Assembly: GCA_037367405.1 (NCBI GenBank)
Contig: JAZKJV010000682.1
Span: 1,286,501-1,350,500 of the forward strand
Direction of reading: 5' to 3'
DNA: 64,000 bases
Source of the DNA: Ottelia alismoides
Taxonomy: Eukaryota > Streptophyta > Magnoliopsida > Alismatales > Hydrocharitaceae
Under the pieces are notes generated by a model. The model saw only the letters and a list, made by a program, of their open reading frames with translations. It ran no database searches and had not been told where the DNA came from. A program made the position numbers and the translations under genes. How positions within the stretch are numbered: position 1 is the stretch's first letter; each line of letters starts with the position of its first letter. Shown here piece by piece: positions 22,709 through 35,093 of this stretch.

Positions 22709-24722
22709 GTCGGGGACTTTTATGGAAATTGGACCCACGGATTTTGGTTTTATTCTACACATTGGGGAGATATTTTGGAGTATCATTCACCTCAAAATTT
22801 ACAACCATATTTCCTTATTTCACCCTTGAATGATATTTAAGTTCTCATTTATCCCTTTCCTTCTTGCGCCTCCCTCAAAAGTCTATGTTCTTCTTTCTTC
22901 TTCCTTAGAGAGACAAGAGGAAGAGATTCCTTTCGTTGGCGAAGCACGAGGCTCCGAGCTTCGGTACGAGGAGAGGAGGAGCATCGTCACAAGGGGAAGA
23001 CGCTGCTGCACGCAGATCGTTGATCGTGTGCTCAGAGATTCACGTGAAGGTAATGGATCTTGACTTTCTCTCTGTTTTGTATTCGCATATCTTGCGATTT
23101 GGAGATTTGCTTCATGTGGGAAGACACTTGTTCGATTTGATTCGACCCCCAAATCCTCTCTTGCTGTTGGTACTCTTTATTCGTGATTACGATACACCCC
23201 TTTATGTGTGTGTCGTATGGATGTTTATTGGTATTAGTGTCGGTTGGCTATATATTATTGCATGTCATCCTTCATGGCCAGATTTTATAATTTTTATCTC
23301 AAAATACGAACAGCATGGAGAAATTTCGAAAACCTATGTTGTTATACAGTTGATGTGGTTTACCATTGGGGAAATCGATGCCATGCATACCTCTTATGAG
23401 GACTATTACATCTTGTTTATAGCAATTTCCAACTCTTCTTACAAGGTTGTTATCTTGTTATATATATATATTTAATACCTATAGTAATTAGACAATACAT
23501 CATTTTAAGAATAACTGATCATGTGAACCTTTTTTTTGTAGAATTAGATTCCACACTAGGCTTTTGTTTCCACTTATGATCGGATATATTTTGAAAATCT
23601 TATATTAGCAGTATACAAAGGAAGGATAGGACTAGAATACACCCATAGAAAATAAGAATACATAACGATGCAGTCAGAGATTCTTTCACTTCTGTATATT
23701 AGGAAAGAAACATGTTTGTTTTCATGCTCGCGTAAGAAAAACGTTTTCTGCCATATCCAGCACTAAATTAGACAATCAATAATTAAAAGTAAACGGTAGT
23801 ATTGATAAATACTACAAGGTGGATGCACACCCTTGTAGTCCAGCTGAGCCGATAGTAAGTCACCCCCACTCGAGGGGCATCATAGAGTGGGGTGGTGGTA
23901 GGTACTCTGGAGAGTTGGGTGGATGCACGTGTGCATCGCACCATACGGATCTGTTTTGTGACTATTAATTTTTGGGCGAACAAGATTCCCCTGGCAGACT
24001 CGATTGACGGAATCATGATTCCTTGGGGCTACATGCCTCGTTTATCGAGTGTCAGAGTACTACCAACCAGACTAACTGAAGGGTCGCGCTTGCGCAAAGG
24101 TCTTAGTCTGCACTCGGTATGAAGCGATGCAGGTTTCATTACTAGTGTAGATTTTCTCATTTGACAAGTGAGTCCGGAATAAATGAATAAATAAATAAAT
24201 AAGCTACGGACAAAAGAACCTGGAAGTTGATTAATTTGTAAATTGTCAAAATCTACTCATTGTTGTAACTTAATTAGAGGCTTCATACTTGAGTTCTTAG
24301 AATATTTTCTTTATACCCCTATAGTTGCTGCACTTGCATTGCCTACTTGTAAATTTTTTTTATTGTTATATCCTTACTGGGTCATTTGACTCACCAGTTA
24401 CCCCTCTTGGAAATCCAACATGGAATCTTGAGCAGGAAATCGAGGCGGGAATTTTTTGGCAGCAGCTGAGAACCATTCAGAGGTTGTTACCTAGTTGGAC
24501 AGTCTACTTTTATTATTCCTCCATCTTCTCTATTGATAATGTAATAATAAGCTCTTGGATTATTCCTGTCATCTTAAGTTGTGGACGGTTTTCCGTTAAA
24601 TGGATATTTTTTTCTGCCATTTTTTTGTATGAATGTTTTATCATGCATGTTGTTTACGATTGTTGTTGGGTAATATTTGTGGATGGGTATTGAGATGCGC
24701 TCCCCCGAGGTGGGGCGTTACA
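22709..24722 (+). repeat. Gypsy 5' LTR, second piece
   Basis: It continues the LTR begun at 14,198 and aligns with 29,728-31,744. It ends GGTGGGGCGTTACA. The LTR leader has splice-like signals (CACGTGAAGGTAATG near 23,040 and TTTTGTAGAATTAG near 23,535), as in other long plant LTRs, but splicing is only an inference. Confidence 0.9.
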
Positions 24723-24724
24723 TT

Positions 24725-24737
24725 TGGTATCAGAGCC
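24725..24737 (+). other. Primer-binding site (initiator tRNA-Met)
   Basis: TGGTATCAGAGCC, two bases after the LTR end, followed by a 160-base leader and then gag-pol at 24,900. Confidence 0.88.
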
Positions 24738-24899
24738 CAATTACCCCATCAGTTGTAGACAACTGTATGATATGAAGAAAAACTTCATACATTAGACAAG
24801 TAGTCCCCTGACTCACGTCTGAAAATGGCATAGTTCAATAGACATCGAATCTCATCTCAGTTTGATTTTTATTCTTCTATCTTTCTCTTAATGTAGATC

Positions 24900-27800
24900 A
24901 TGTCGCCTCGTAGAAATCAGGCCACGCAACAATTAGATGCAATGATGGCATTGTTGCAAGATGTGCAGCAAAGACAGCTCGCTCTTGAAGAGCGGTTCAC
25001 CAGATCAGTATCCGAGGGTGGGTCTGACATGGGTGGGGGAGATGCAGATCTCCCACCACCACCACCTCCTCCTCCACCTCCTCCATCATCACGACAGAAA
25101 GATGTCTTTTCTAAATACCGTAAGGAGAAGGTTCCGGAATTCTTGGGAAACACAAGCCCTGAGGAGGCAGAGAGGTGGCTGAAGCGGGTAGAGAAGGTCT
25201 TTCGTACCATACATGTGCCAGATGAAGAGAAGGTAACCCTAGCTACATACTCCTTAGCTGGATATGTTGAGGAATGGTGGACCTCTATGGAGCCACAGAT
25301 TGCAATGCCAGCTACTTGGGAGTTGTTTACTGAGGCCTTCCGAGGGCATTTCTACCCGGAATACTGGATAGAGCAGCGACGTGTGGAGTTCACGCTACTG
25401 GAGCAAGGGAACAAGTCCGTGACTGCTTATCTGAACAGATTTACAGGATTGCTGAAGTATGCTGCTAGCACTGTGCCAACGGAGTCTGACAAGGCATTCA
25501 AGTTCTTCCGTGGGCTTCGCAAGGAGATTCGTGAGAGATTGGTACCTCTTCGTTTGGTCACAATGAAGGAAGTGATTGATGTTGCTGCTCGGGTGGAGCA
25601 AGACTTATGTGAGAGTAAATCAATGCAGATGAGATCGAACTTTTCTGGCAGGATTGCCCGCAATGACAGAGCAGGAGCACGTGCAGGACAACGCTTCCAC
25701 CCTCACCGTTCTGGAGTGTCGAACAGGTTTACTTACAGAGGAGCTCCTACCTTGGGGCAATCACTTTCTGAGCCAGCAGGGACATCTCGTCCGATTTTGA
25801 GTACTGTTACAGATGCTCGTGTGGAGGATCGGGTCTGCTATCGATGCAACCAGAAAGGTCACATCCGGTCCAATTGTCCATTGGGATCTTCACAGTCTGG
25901 AGTTGTAGTACGAGGAGGACATCCCCAGCAACGGGGGCGCGACTTTACATCTCGGAGAGGTAGGGGACAACCTTACCAGACTCGGAGTACGGCAGGCTCA
26001 AGTAGACCACAAAGAGAGGGACAGTTGAATGCTATTACTGACGGACAAGCGCACGCCTCCGGATCGGTAGTGCGAGGTATGATTTCTGTAGGCGACTTTA
26101 CAGCTCATGCTCTCTTTGACTCTGGTGCATCACATTCTTTCGTATCGTTGAGTTTTGCGAGTATCTTAGGACAAGAGCCTACAACAGTTGCAGACCCTTA
26201 TCTTATTAAGGGACCTGGAGGTCAGTTGTTTGTGGTCCACCGAGTGTTTCCTGATTGTCCGGTATATATCGGAGGATATATGCTAGAAGCATACCTATTA
26301 CTCTTAGAGATGGAAGACTTTGATGTTATTCTTGGTATGGATTGGCTCGAGAATCACCATGCATGCCTTAATTGCTTTCATAAACAAATTATTTTCAAGA
26401 TTCCTGAGTTACAGGAATTCGTATTTGATGGGAGTACCTCCTCTGGGGGAGTAGTCTGCATATCAGCATTGCAAGCACATCACTTGCTTGATCAAGGGTG
26501 TGAAGGATACATTGCCCATGTCATTGGGGATCAAGTGCAACATAAGGAGATTTCTAATGTAGAGATTGTTAAGAACTTTCTAGATGTTTTTCTAGATGAA
26601 TCGCCTGGACTTCCTCCACAAAGAGAAGAAGAGTTTGAAATAACTCTTATTCAGGGAACTAAACCAATTTCTATTGCACCATACCGAATGGTGCCAGCTG
26701 AATTAAAAGAACTTAAGGTGCAGCTGCAGGAATTATTGGAGAAGGGCTTCATACGCCCTAGTACATCTCCATGGGGGGCACCGGTCCTATTTGTTAAAAA
26801 GAAGGATGGATCTATGCGCATGTGTATAGATTACCGACAACTAAATAAGGCGACTATCAAAAATCGTTATCCATTGCCTCGGATTGATGATCTCTTTGAC
26901 CAACTACAAGGGTCATCTGTTTTCTCCAAGATTGATCTTCGATCTGGTTATCATCAGCTGCGAATTAAAGATGTCGATATAGCTAAGTCTGCATTTCGGA
27001 CCAGGTATGGACATTATGAGTTCATGGTAATGCCCTTTGGCCTGACAAATGCCCCAGCTGCTTTCATGGATATGATGAATCGGGTGTTCAGGCCATTTCT
27101 TGATAACTTTGTGGTGGTCTTCATCGATGATGTCCTTATTTACTCGAGCGATGAGGAGCAACACCGGATACATTTACAAACAGTACTAGAGACGCTGAGG
27201 AAACACTAGCTATATGCGAAATATAGTAAATGTGAGTTCTGGCTTCGACAAGTGGCATTCTTGGGCCACGTCATCTCAGGTGCAGGAGTTGCTGTGGATC
27301 CTGCAAAAAATTGAAGCAGTTCTTAACTAGGTACAACCAAAGAACGTGTCAGAGGTCCGTAGTTTTCTTGGCTTAGCCGGATATTATAGGAGATTCGTGA
27401 AGGGGTTTTCTCAGATTGCCCTTCCCCTTACTCAGCTGACCAAGAAGGAGACAATGTACATTTGGACAGACAAGTGTGAGGAAAGCTTCCAGACGTTGAA
27501 GGACAAACTTACTACATCTCCCATCTTAGTGATCCCATCAGGAACTGACGGCTTTACAGTATACACCGATGCGTCAAAGGATGGGTTGGGTGCCGTTTTG
27601 ATGCAACATGGTAAAGTTGTTGCGTATGCATCTCGTCAGTTGAAACCTCATGAGAAGAATTATCCAACCCATGATATGGAGCTTGCAGCAGTTGTTTTTG
27701 CTCTCAAGATGTGGAGGCACTATCTATATGGGGTGGCGTTCGAGATCTTCACAGATCATAAGAGTCTTAAGCATTTGTTTGATCAGAAAGAGCTAAATAT

Positions 27801-29458
27801 GAGGCAACGACGATGGTTGGAGCTCTTGAAGGATTACGAATGCACTATATCATATCACCCTGGTAAGGCAAATGTAGTAGCAGATGCACTTAGTCGTAGG
27901 CCACGCTCGAGTGAATCCCATCCCCAGCTCAAGACATGGGATCTCCTCGCATCTTTTAGTGAGTGGCATCCCTTCCAGAGTAGTAGAGAGACGGTTATAA
28001 TTCCCTCCCCTTCTCGTCCTGAACTAGTAGAAAGGATCATTCGAGGACAGCTTACAGATGAGAGTCTTCAGAGACTCAAGGACAAAGCCCTTGCTGGTAT
28101 TTTGGATGGCTTTTCATATGAAGATGGTGTGCTACGAAATGGCAACCGTTTGTGTGTTCCGGCAGATATGGAACTAAGAAATGAGATCATGCGTGAGGCA
28201 CATAGCTCTCGATTATCGATACATCCTGGTGGCACCAAGATGTATAAGGATTTAAAGAAAAATTTCTGGTGGAAGCGAATGAGAAGAGATGTGGCTGATT
28301 TCGTGGCAAGGTGTATGACATGCCAACAGATTAAGGCTGAGCATAAGCGGCCACCTGGACTTCTGCAGACCCTCCCAATTCCTGAGTGGAAGTGGGAAGG
28401 CATATCTATGGACTTCGTTACAGGGGCTTCCTAGAGCTTCTAGTGGTCATGATGCCATATGGGTAGTAGTTGATAGGCTTACGAAGTCAGCACACTTCAT
28501 ACCCTTGAGCATGGCTTGCACTCCAATACAACTCGCAGTGATTTTTATTAAGGAGATTGTCAGGCTTCATGGTCTACCAAAGCAGATTATATCTGATCGT
28601 GATCCAAGATTTACTTTAAATTATTGGCGGGAGTTTATGAACTCTTTAGGAGTGCAGTTGTGCCTCAGTTCAACTTACCATCTTCAGACCGACGGGCAAT
28701 CCGAGAGGATGATACAAACATTAAAGGATCTTCTTCGAGCATGCGTGCTAGAGTGGAAAGGGTCTTGGAAGGACTATTTATCGTTAGCAGAGTTCTCGTA
28801 CAATAATAGTTACCATGCCAGCATAGGCATGGCCCCGTTCGAGGCATTATATGGGAGACGATGCACTACACCATTGAGTTGGCAGGAGGTCGGGCATAAC
28901 CAGCTGCATAAAGTGGAATACTTGGAGGAAACTGCTAAAGCTATTAAGACGGCCCGAGGAAAGCTGCTTACTGCACAGAGCAGACAAAAGAGCTACAGTG
29001 ATAAACGACGCACCGATCTTAGCATTGAAGTTGGGGATTTTGTCTTCCTGAGAGTATCTCCAACCAAGGGAGTGCAACGATTTGGAGTAAAGGGGAAGTT
29101 AGCCCCACGATTTGTTGGACCTTTTGAGATCCTTGACAGAATTGGCAATGTTGCTTATAGGCTGGCACTTCCCCCTCACCTGTCGGGAGTGCATAACATC
29201 TTTCACATTTCCAACCTGAGGAAATATGTGCATGACCCATCGCACGTGATCAGCTACGATGATCTGCAGGTGGACACAGACCTAAGCTACCCTGAGGAAC
29301 CGGTCCGGATCATCGATCGCTCGGTGAAGAGGTTGAGACATAAGGAGATACCATTGGTAAAGGTCCTTTGGCAGCGACATAACTCCGAGGAGGCCACTTG
29401 GGAGCCTGAGGCAGATATGAGACGGGACTACCCACATCTATTTGAAGGTAATCTCTAA
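24900..29458 (+). pseudogene. Tekay/Del gag-pol, broken by two stops and two frameshifts
   Basis: This is the polyprotein of the outer gypsy element. It starts MSPRRNQ at 24,900 and holds gag, a zinc knuckle ([14 protein letters not shown]), protease [11 protein letters not shown], reverse transcriptase with FIDDVLIYS, RNase H with YTDAS and TDHKSLKHL, integrase and a chromodomain-like C-terminus ([10 protein letters not shown]). Breaks: TAG at about 27,207, an extra A in the run at 27,305-27,310, TAG at 27,328, and an extra G near 28,425. Otherwise it runs in parallel with the intact 1,522-residue protein on the minus strand at 52,435-57,003. It cannot make a full polyprotein, so this copy either lost function after insertion or moved with help. 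Confidence 0.92.
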
Positions 29459-29572
29459 ATCATACTTATGTCCTTATCGGTCCCTCAATTGGGTTCAACC
29501 TTTTAAGGTTGTTATTTTACATCCCTTACACCCTAAGTCTCGGGGACGAGACTGTTTTTAAGGTTGTTATGA

Positions 29573-31744
29573 TATAACGCCCCGAAAATTTCGGCTTTTT
29601 CCGAAATTTTAAAGCATATACAATATCATACTCAAATGAAGTGCCTCGTCGCAAGCTTTCCAACGAGACCAAGAATGTGCGAATCCGAGTTCGTATAAGG
29701 AAGTTATGCCCTTTTAAGTGAACCATGGTCGGGGACTTTTATGGAAATTGGACCCACGGATTTTGGTTTTATTATATACATTGGGGAGATATTTTGGAGT
29801 ATCATTCACCTCAAAATTTACAACCATATTTCCTTATTTCACCCTTGAATGATATTTAAGTTCTCATTTATCCCTTTCCTTCTTGCGCCTCCCTCAAAAG
29901 TCTATGTTCTTCTTTCTTCTCCCTTAGAGAGACAAGAGGAAGAGATTTCTTTCGTTGGCGAAGCACGAGGCTCCGGAGCTTCGGTACGAGGAGAGGAGGA
30001 GCATCGTCACAAGGGGAAGACGCTGCTGCACTCAGATCGTTGATCGTATGCTCAGAGATTCACGTGAAGGTAATGGATCTTGACTTTCTCTCTGTTTTGT
30101 ATTCGCATATCTTGCGATTTGGAGATTTGCTTCATGTGGGAAGACACTTGTTCGATTTGATTCGACCCCCAAATCCTCTCTTGCTGTTGGTACTCTTTAT
30201 TCGTGATTACGATACACCCCTTTATGTGTGTGTCGTATGGATGTTTATTGGTATTAGTGTCGGTTGGCTATATATTATTGCATGTCATCCTTCATGGCCA
30301 GATTTTATAATTTTTATCTCAAAATACGAACAACATGGAGAAATTTCGAAAACCTATGTTGTTATACAGTTGATGTGGTTTACCATTGGGGAAATCGATG
30401 CCATGCATACCTCTTATGAGGACTATTACATCTTGTTTATAGCAATTTCCAACTCTTCTTACAAGGTTGTTATCTTGTTATATATATATATATTTAATAC
30501 CTATAGTAATTAGACAATACATCATTTTAAGAATAACTGATCACGTGAACCTTTTTTTTGTAGAATTAGATTCCACACTAGGCTTTTATTTCCACTTATG
30601 ATCGGATATATTTTGAAAATCTTATATTAACAGTATACAAAGGAAGGATAGGACTAGAATACACCCATAGAAAATAAGAATACATAACGATGCAGTCAGA
30701 GATTCTTTCACTTCTGTATATTAGGAAAGAAACATGTTTGTTTTCATGCTCGCGTAAGAAAAACGTTTTCTGCCATATCCAGCACTAAATTAGACAATCA
30801 ATAATTAAAAGTAAACGGTAGTATTGATAAATACTACAAGGTGGATGCACACCCTTGTAGTCCGGCTGAGCCGATAGTAAGTCACCCCCACTCGAGGGGC
30901 ATCATAGAGTGGGGTGGTGGTAGGTACTCTGGAGAGTTGGGTGGATGCACGTGTGCATCGCACCATACGGATCTGTTTTGTGACTATTAATTTTTGGGCG
31001 AACAAGATTCCCCTGGCAGACTCGATTGACGGAATCATGATTCCTTGGGGCTACATGCCTTGTTTATCGAGTGTCAGAGTACTACCAACCAGACTAACTG
31101 AAGGGTCGCGCTTGCGCACAGGTCTTAGTCTGCACTCGGTATGAAGCGATGCAGGTTTCATTACTAGTGTAGATTTTCTCCTTTGACAAGTGAGTCCGGA
31201 ATAAATGAATAAATAAATAAATAAGCTACGGACAAAAGAACCTGGAAGTGGATTAATTTGTAAATTGTCAAAATCTACTCATTGTTGTAACTTAATTAGA
31301 GGCTTCATACTTGAGTTCTTAGAATATTTTCTTTATACCCCTATAGTTGCTGCACTTGCATTGCCTACTTGTAAAATTTTTTTTATTGTTATATCCAACT
31401 GGGTCATTTGACTCACCAGTTACCCCTCTTGGAAATCCAACAGGGAATCTTGAGCAGGAAACCGAGGCGAGAGTTTTTTGGCAGCAGCTGAGAACCATTC
31501 AGAGGTTGTTACCTAGTTGGGCAGTCTACTTTTATTATTCCTCCATCTTCTCTATTGATAATGTAATAATAAGCTCTTGGATTATTCCTGTCATCTTAAG
31601 TTGTGGACGGTTTTCCGTTAAATGGATATTTTTTTCTGCCATTTTTTTGTATGAATGTTTTATCATGCATGTTGTTTACGATTGTTGTTGGGTAATATTT
31701 GTGGATGGGTATTGAGATGCGCTCCCCCGAGGTGGGGCGTTACA
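29573..31744 (+). repeat. Gypsy 3' LTR (2,172 bp)
   Basis: Uninterrupted LTR matching 14,198-14,352 plus 22,709-24,722. It is followed immediately by the target copy ATAGA. The upstream tract 29,550-29,572 (CTGTTTTTAAGGTTGTTATGA) takes the place of a polypurine tract and is also found in the intact relative. Confidence 0.92.
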
Positions 31745-32462
31745 ATAGAGATACAAGATACAACTTCGATATGCAATAGAACAGAATATCAAGATATTTC
31801 TCTAATGTGGACAACAAAAAATTTAACTTCCAAGAAAGTCTAATACATACTCTCTCAAGTATTCGTATACATATTCACTTGAAACAAAGTATAGAAAAGA
31901 AAAACTTTCACTTCCAACCAAGTCGGGGGAGGAGCGAGGTGTCGACCCTAAAGCGCTCGGGGCGAGGAGGAGGCATCGAAGGACAATGCATCCGAGGAGA
32001 GGAGAGGTGTTAGTACTCATGAGCTAGGGCTACTCGGGGCGTCCGAGTTGAGGCGTCGAGTGAGGGGGTAGGTGGCATTGGGATTGAGGCGTCGGGTGAG
32101 GAGGAAGGAGGCATACTATTACTCGTAGTAACGGACTCACTTGCGTATAAATATGAAGGAAGCATAATAGATACAAAAGTTATCTCAAATATCTCCTTCA
32201 GGGTAGGAGATCCGACATAACGACTTGAACAAGAGGCCAATGTCAAGGTGGTGATACTGGGGACGCTGCGTCGTCACTCTCCCATCATACTCCTGTGAGT
32301 GAGTATGCACTGCAATGGAGGGGGGGAGGTACGATGAGGGGGATTCATGCCGAGGAGGATGCACCGTGGATGGGGGAGGCACGGCCAAGTTGATGCGTGG
32401 CGGAGGTGGTAGGTGCAGCGAGGAGGATGCGTGGTAGAGTGAGGAGGCATGACGAGGAAGAA
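31745..32462. repeat. Right arm of the foldback element, interior
   Basis: It resumes the 106-bp repeat (31,745-31,800), then has a piece shared with 13,740-13,810, then a G-rich block mirroring 11,926-12,110, then a less repetitive block at about 32,110-32,330. On the minus strand the last block contains an open stretch with LKEIFEITFVSIMLPSYLYA, which may be another captured exon. The G-rich block 32,330-32,462 leads into the terminal inverted repeat. Confidence 0.6.
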
Positions 32463-32744
32463 CGACGAGAAGGATGTGCATCAGATGGGGGAGGTGCGGG
32501 GAAGTGGATGCACGGCGGAAGGGAGAGGCATGGTGAGGAGGATGCACGGCAAGAGGGGTGGGTGTCGAGGGATTGGGATGAGGAGGGTTTGGGGAGGAGG
32601 GTGTCGGAAGAGAAGGGGGTTGGATGGGAGTGTTTTCCAAGCCGTTGGATCATTTGCTGCTATGTGGCGTGCATCCGTGAGCTGCAGAAGAGTTTGCTGC
32701 AATTCACTTACAGCAGACGATCCTTCCCCCACAATCGTTCGCCT

Positions 32745-32915
32745 AAAAGAAAACTTTTATCATATCTTCATACCACACATCGGCTCCTATGATCTCTTCA
32801 ACAGCAGAATATGCGCCATTTTCTTTGCCCTTGATATTGTTCCTGCAATCATCTTTTCTATTCCATCCGCCTGAAGATGCTTTTGAACCCGATCATGTAG
32901 TGCTTGCATAGAAAA
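32745..32915 (-). pseudogene. Possible exon remnant just outside the foldback element
   Basis: On the minus strand one frame reads MQALHDRVQKHL and a shifted frame continues with GKENGAYSAVEEIIGADVWY. Both look like normal protein but a frame change is needed between them. I do not recognise the family. It may be a decayed gene fragment, or a chance frame. Confidence 0.25.
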
Positions 32916-33629
32916 AGGATGATGTAATCATAAACTAGTTTTGGAGTTATCAAATTAACTTCTTCAATTCTTGCGTGCAGTCGGACCATATTCACACCCA
33001 GTCAAGAAAAAAATAGAGATACGTCTTTGATGAGTGTATATCAACGAGATGGTAATGAAACACGTATTTACGACGTGCTTTCCAAGTTGCCCACAAGAGA
33101 ATAACTTCAGTGGCAAGGAGTTTCCAAGTCTTAAGGCCATTATTAATGCTAGCAGATCAGTTTAAAAGTGCGTTACACCATGACTGTTTCAGCTTTTTTA
33201 TGGATGCCTTTCTGGATGATCGTTCACGTTACCTCTTATTAACGCAAGGATTCTCCCTTAGTGTTATCCTACAGACTACAATAATTTTGAACAGTCCTTA
33301 TTGAATGGCACCTATTGCATTTAAAGAGAATCAATCACAACAACAATTGAATAAGGGATTCTGTGATCTAGTATTTTTTTATTTAAGGTATATTTTTTCA
33401 TTTTGTGAATAAGGAAAGTTAGGCCACATAGTCTCTACATTGGTTATTGAACTATGAATAAGGTGACTTTGAGTGATTGATACCTACTGCTTTGGATCAA
33501 TGATTTTTTTCATTGATTATGGGGAGAAAAGATCCTTTTTAAAATTAATCTACATTGGAGTCACCATTATCATGGAATAAAGGAGGAGTACGTCCTATAA
33601 ATAGATTCCATATTAAGGATTGACCTTTC
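32916..33629. other. Intergenic DNA, no gene seen
   Basis: AT-rich sequence without a supported reading frame, leading into the decayed chromovirus pol. Confidence 0.45.
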
Positions 33630-35093
33630 TAATTGGTTTTATCATGCCTTTGTAATTGGTTTTATCATGCATTTTGGTCTCGAGCCTTTATAGAGCTTAT
33701 GGATAGGACTATTCAAGAATACCTTGATATATTTATGATCGTGTTTGTGGATGATGTTGTTATATACTTCATGATATGGAGAAACACCAAGTAGATCGCA
33801 ATATTGTATTCAAAATCCTACTCAAAGACCATCTCATAAAGTGTTCTCTAATTATAAATTTTGGTTGGACATAATCATTTCTCTGACCATGTCATGTTTA
33901 AAGATGGTATTGAAATTGACCTTATCAAGATGAAAGCTCCATTACCTTGAAGTTAGCATAGATGATCTTTACCTTAAAAGTTGGTGATACTATTGGTATG
34001 TTGAAAAAAATGAGGTCATTGGAAGGATCAACGTAGAATGCAAAGAGGTAATTTTCAAAAAGGAAGATTCTGATCGTATAGGCTCTATGAAGATGTGAGA
34101 TTCTATGATAGAGTTCGAGTTCTGTGTGAATTCAGATCAATTGACCAAGGTAGCACATTTCTTACCAATCGTCTAGTAAGAATATTGATGAACTCTATCG
34201 GAATGACTACATGGGTTCCTGCATCAATGGTAGCAGACATGGACACAAGCTATACTTATCGCCTTGGAAAAGCTTTCATGATGCTATGGGAACTCAATTG
34301 AAGTTTAGTACTTCATTTCATCCGCAGACTGATGGTCAATCAGAAAGGACCATCTAGACGTTGGAAGATATGTTGAGAGCTTGTGCTCCGAATTTTTCAG
34401 GTAGACGGGACATATATCTTCCATTAGTAGAGTTTGCTTATAATAACAATTATCATTCGAGCATTAAGATGGCTCTAAGCATTGCATGGGAGGCCTTGTA
34501 GATCACCCTCGTGTTGGAATGATATTGATGAGAAGTATATTTTGGGAATAGAGCTAATCCAGACCAGTAAGAAAGGTGTTGAGCTAATCAAGAAGAGATT
34601 GTTGGCATCTCAAAGTAGGCAGAAGTCTTGTGCAGATCATCATAGAAGGGAGTAGAGTTTCGCAGTTAGAGATCACGTGTTTCTAAACATTTCTCCAACC
34701 AAGGGTGTATTGTGATTCGGTAAGAAAGGGAAACTTACTCCTAGATACATTGGACCTTTTGATATTCTGCAACAAACCGGAGAGGTGGTGTATCGTAATG
34801 TTTTACCATCTCAATATCCGAAGCTACATGATGTATTTCATGTGTCTATGTTGAGAAAGTAAACTCCCGATCCCTCACACGTGATTGAGCATGAGGTCCT
34901 CGATATTCAGCCCAATCTCTCTTTTGAGGAGAAACCTATCCGCATAATTGATCGTAGAGATCATCAACTTCATCGACGTATAGTCCCGATGATCAAGATC
35001 CTTTGACAGCATCATCAGAAGGAGGAGGCTACCTGGGTGCTGGAGAGTGAAATGCAGGAGAAGTACTCGCAACTTTTCGGTATGTCCCTTTGC
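33630..35093 (+). pseudogene. Decayed chromovirus pol (reverse transcriptase, integrase, chromodomain)
   Basis: Three broken frames carry pieces of Ty3/gypsy pol in the right order: reverse transcriptase around 33,680-33,770 (VFVDDVVIY), integrase around 34,140-34,520 ([11 protein letters not shown] near 34,320, then FAYNNNYHSS), a tail with GKLTPRYIGPFDIL near 34,725-34,775, and a chromodomain-like end (EEATWVLE) near 35,030 with a stop at 35,092. Gag, protease, RNase H and much of the spacer are missing. Many stops. It is unlike the Tekay pair in the window in sequence, so a different chromovirus family. Confidence 0.85.

Larger units (their letters stand above)
14198..31744 (+). mobile_element. 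Ty3/gypsy chromovirus (Tekay/Del type) with nested insertion in its 5' LTR
   Basis: The LTRs are 14,198-24,722 (interrupted, 2,169 bp without the insert) and 29,573-31,744 (2,172 bp). Flanks carry the identical five-base duplication ATAGA at 14,193-14,197 and 31,745-31,749. The order is LTR, initiator-Met primer site (24,725), gag-pol, polypurine-like tract ending at 29,572, LTR. Both LTRs start TATAACGCCCC rather than TG and end TTACA. The LTRs differ at about 25 positions (1.15%). The family is the same as the intact element at 49,701-59,792 by pol similarity. Confidence 0.93.
11187..32730. mobile_element. Large foldback element with 106-bp arrays, split by nested LTR elements
   Basis: The ends 11,187-11,455 and 32,463-32,730 are inverted copies over about 270 bp (near 93% by eye), both starting GGGGGAAGGATCG. 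Inside, each arm has GC-rich blocks and 106-bp tandem arrays whose orientation flips near 13,100. After removing the inserted LTR composite (14,198-31,744) and one target copy, the element is about 4.0 kb with arms of roughly 1.9 kb. Long inverted arms with internal tandem repeats suggest a foldback or Mutator-like non-autonomous element. Flanking nine-mers (11,178-11,186 and 32,731-32,739) do not match, so the superfamily is unproven. Confidence 0.7.

Noticed and set aside
22936..23475. Open frame of 179 codons, repeated as 157 codons at 30,040-30,513
   Set aside because: Both lie in the two LTRs of one gypsy element, so their similarity only reflects LTR duplication. The translation is tryptophan/isoleucine-rich with no domain and runs into a (TA)n tract.
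24917..25210. Minus-strand glycine-rich frame, and similar frames over 52,435-57,003
   Set aside because: These are shadows of gag-pol on the opposite strand; the proline tract reads as glycine in reverse.
11187..32730. Nine-base target duplication for the foldback element
   Set aside because: CTCACATAA on the left and ACAATCGTT on the right do not match, so I do not assign the element firmly to Mutator.
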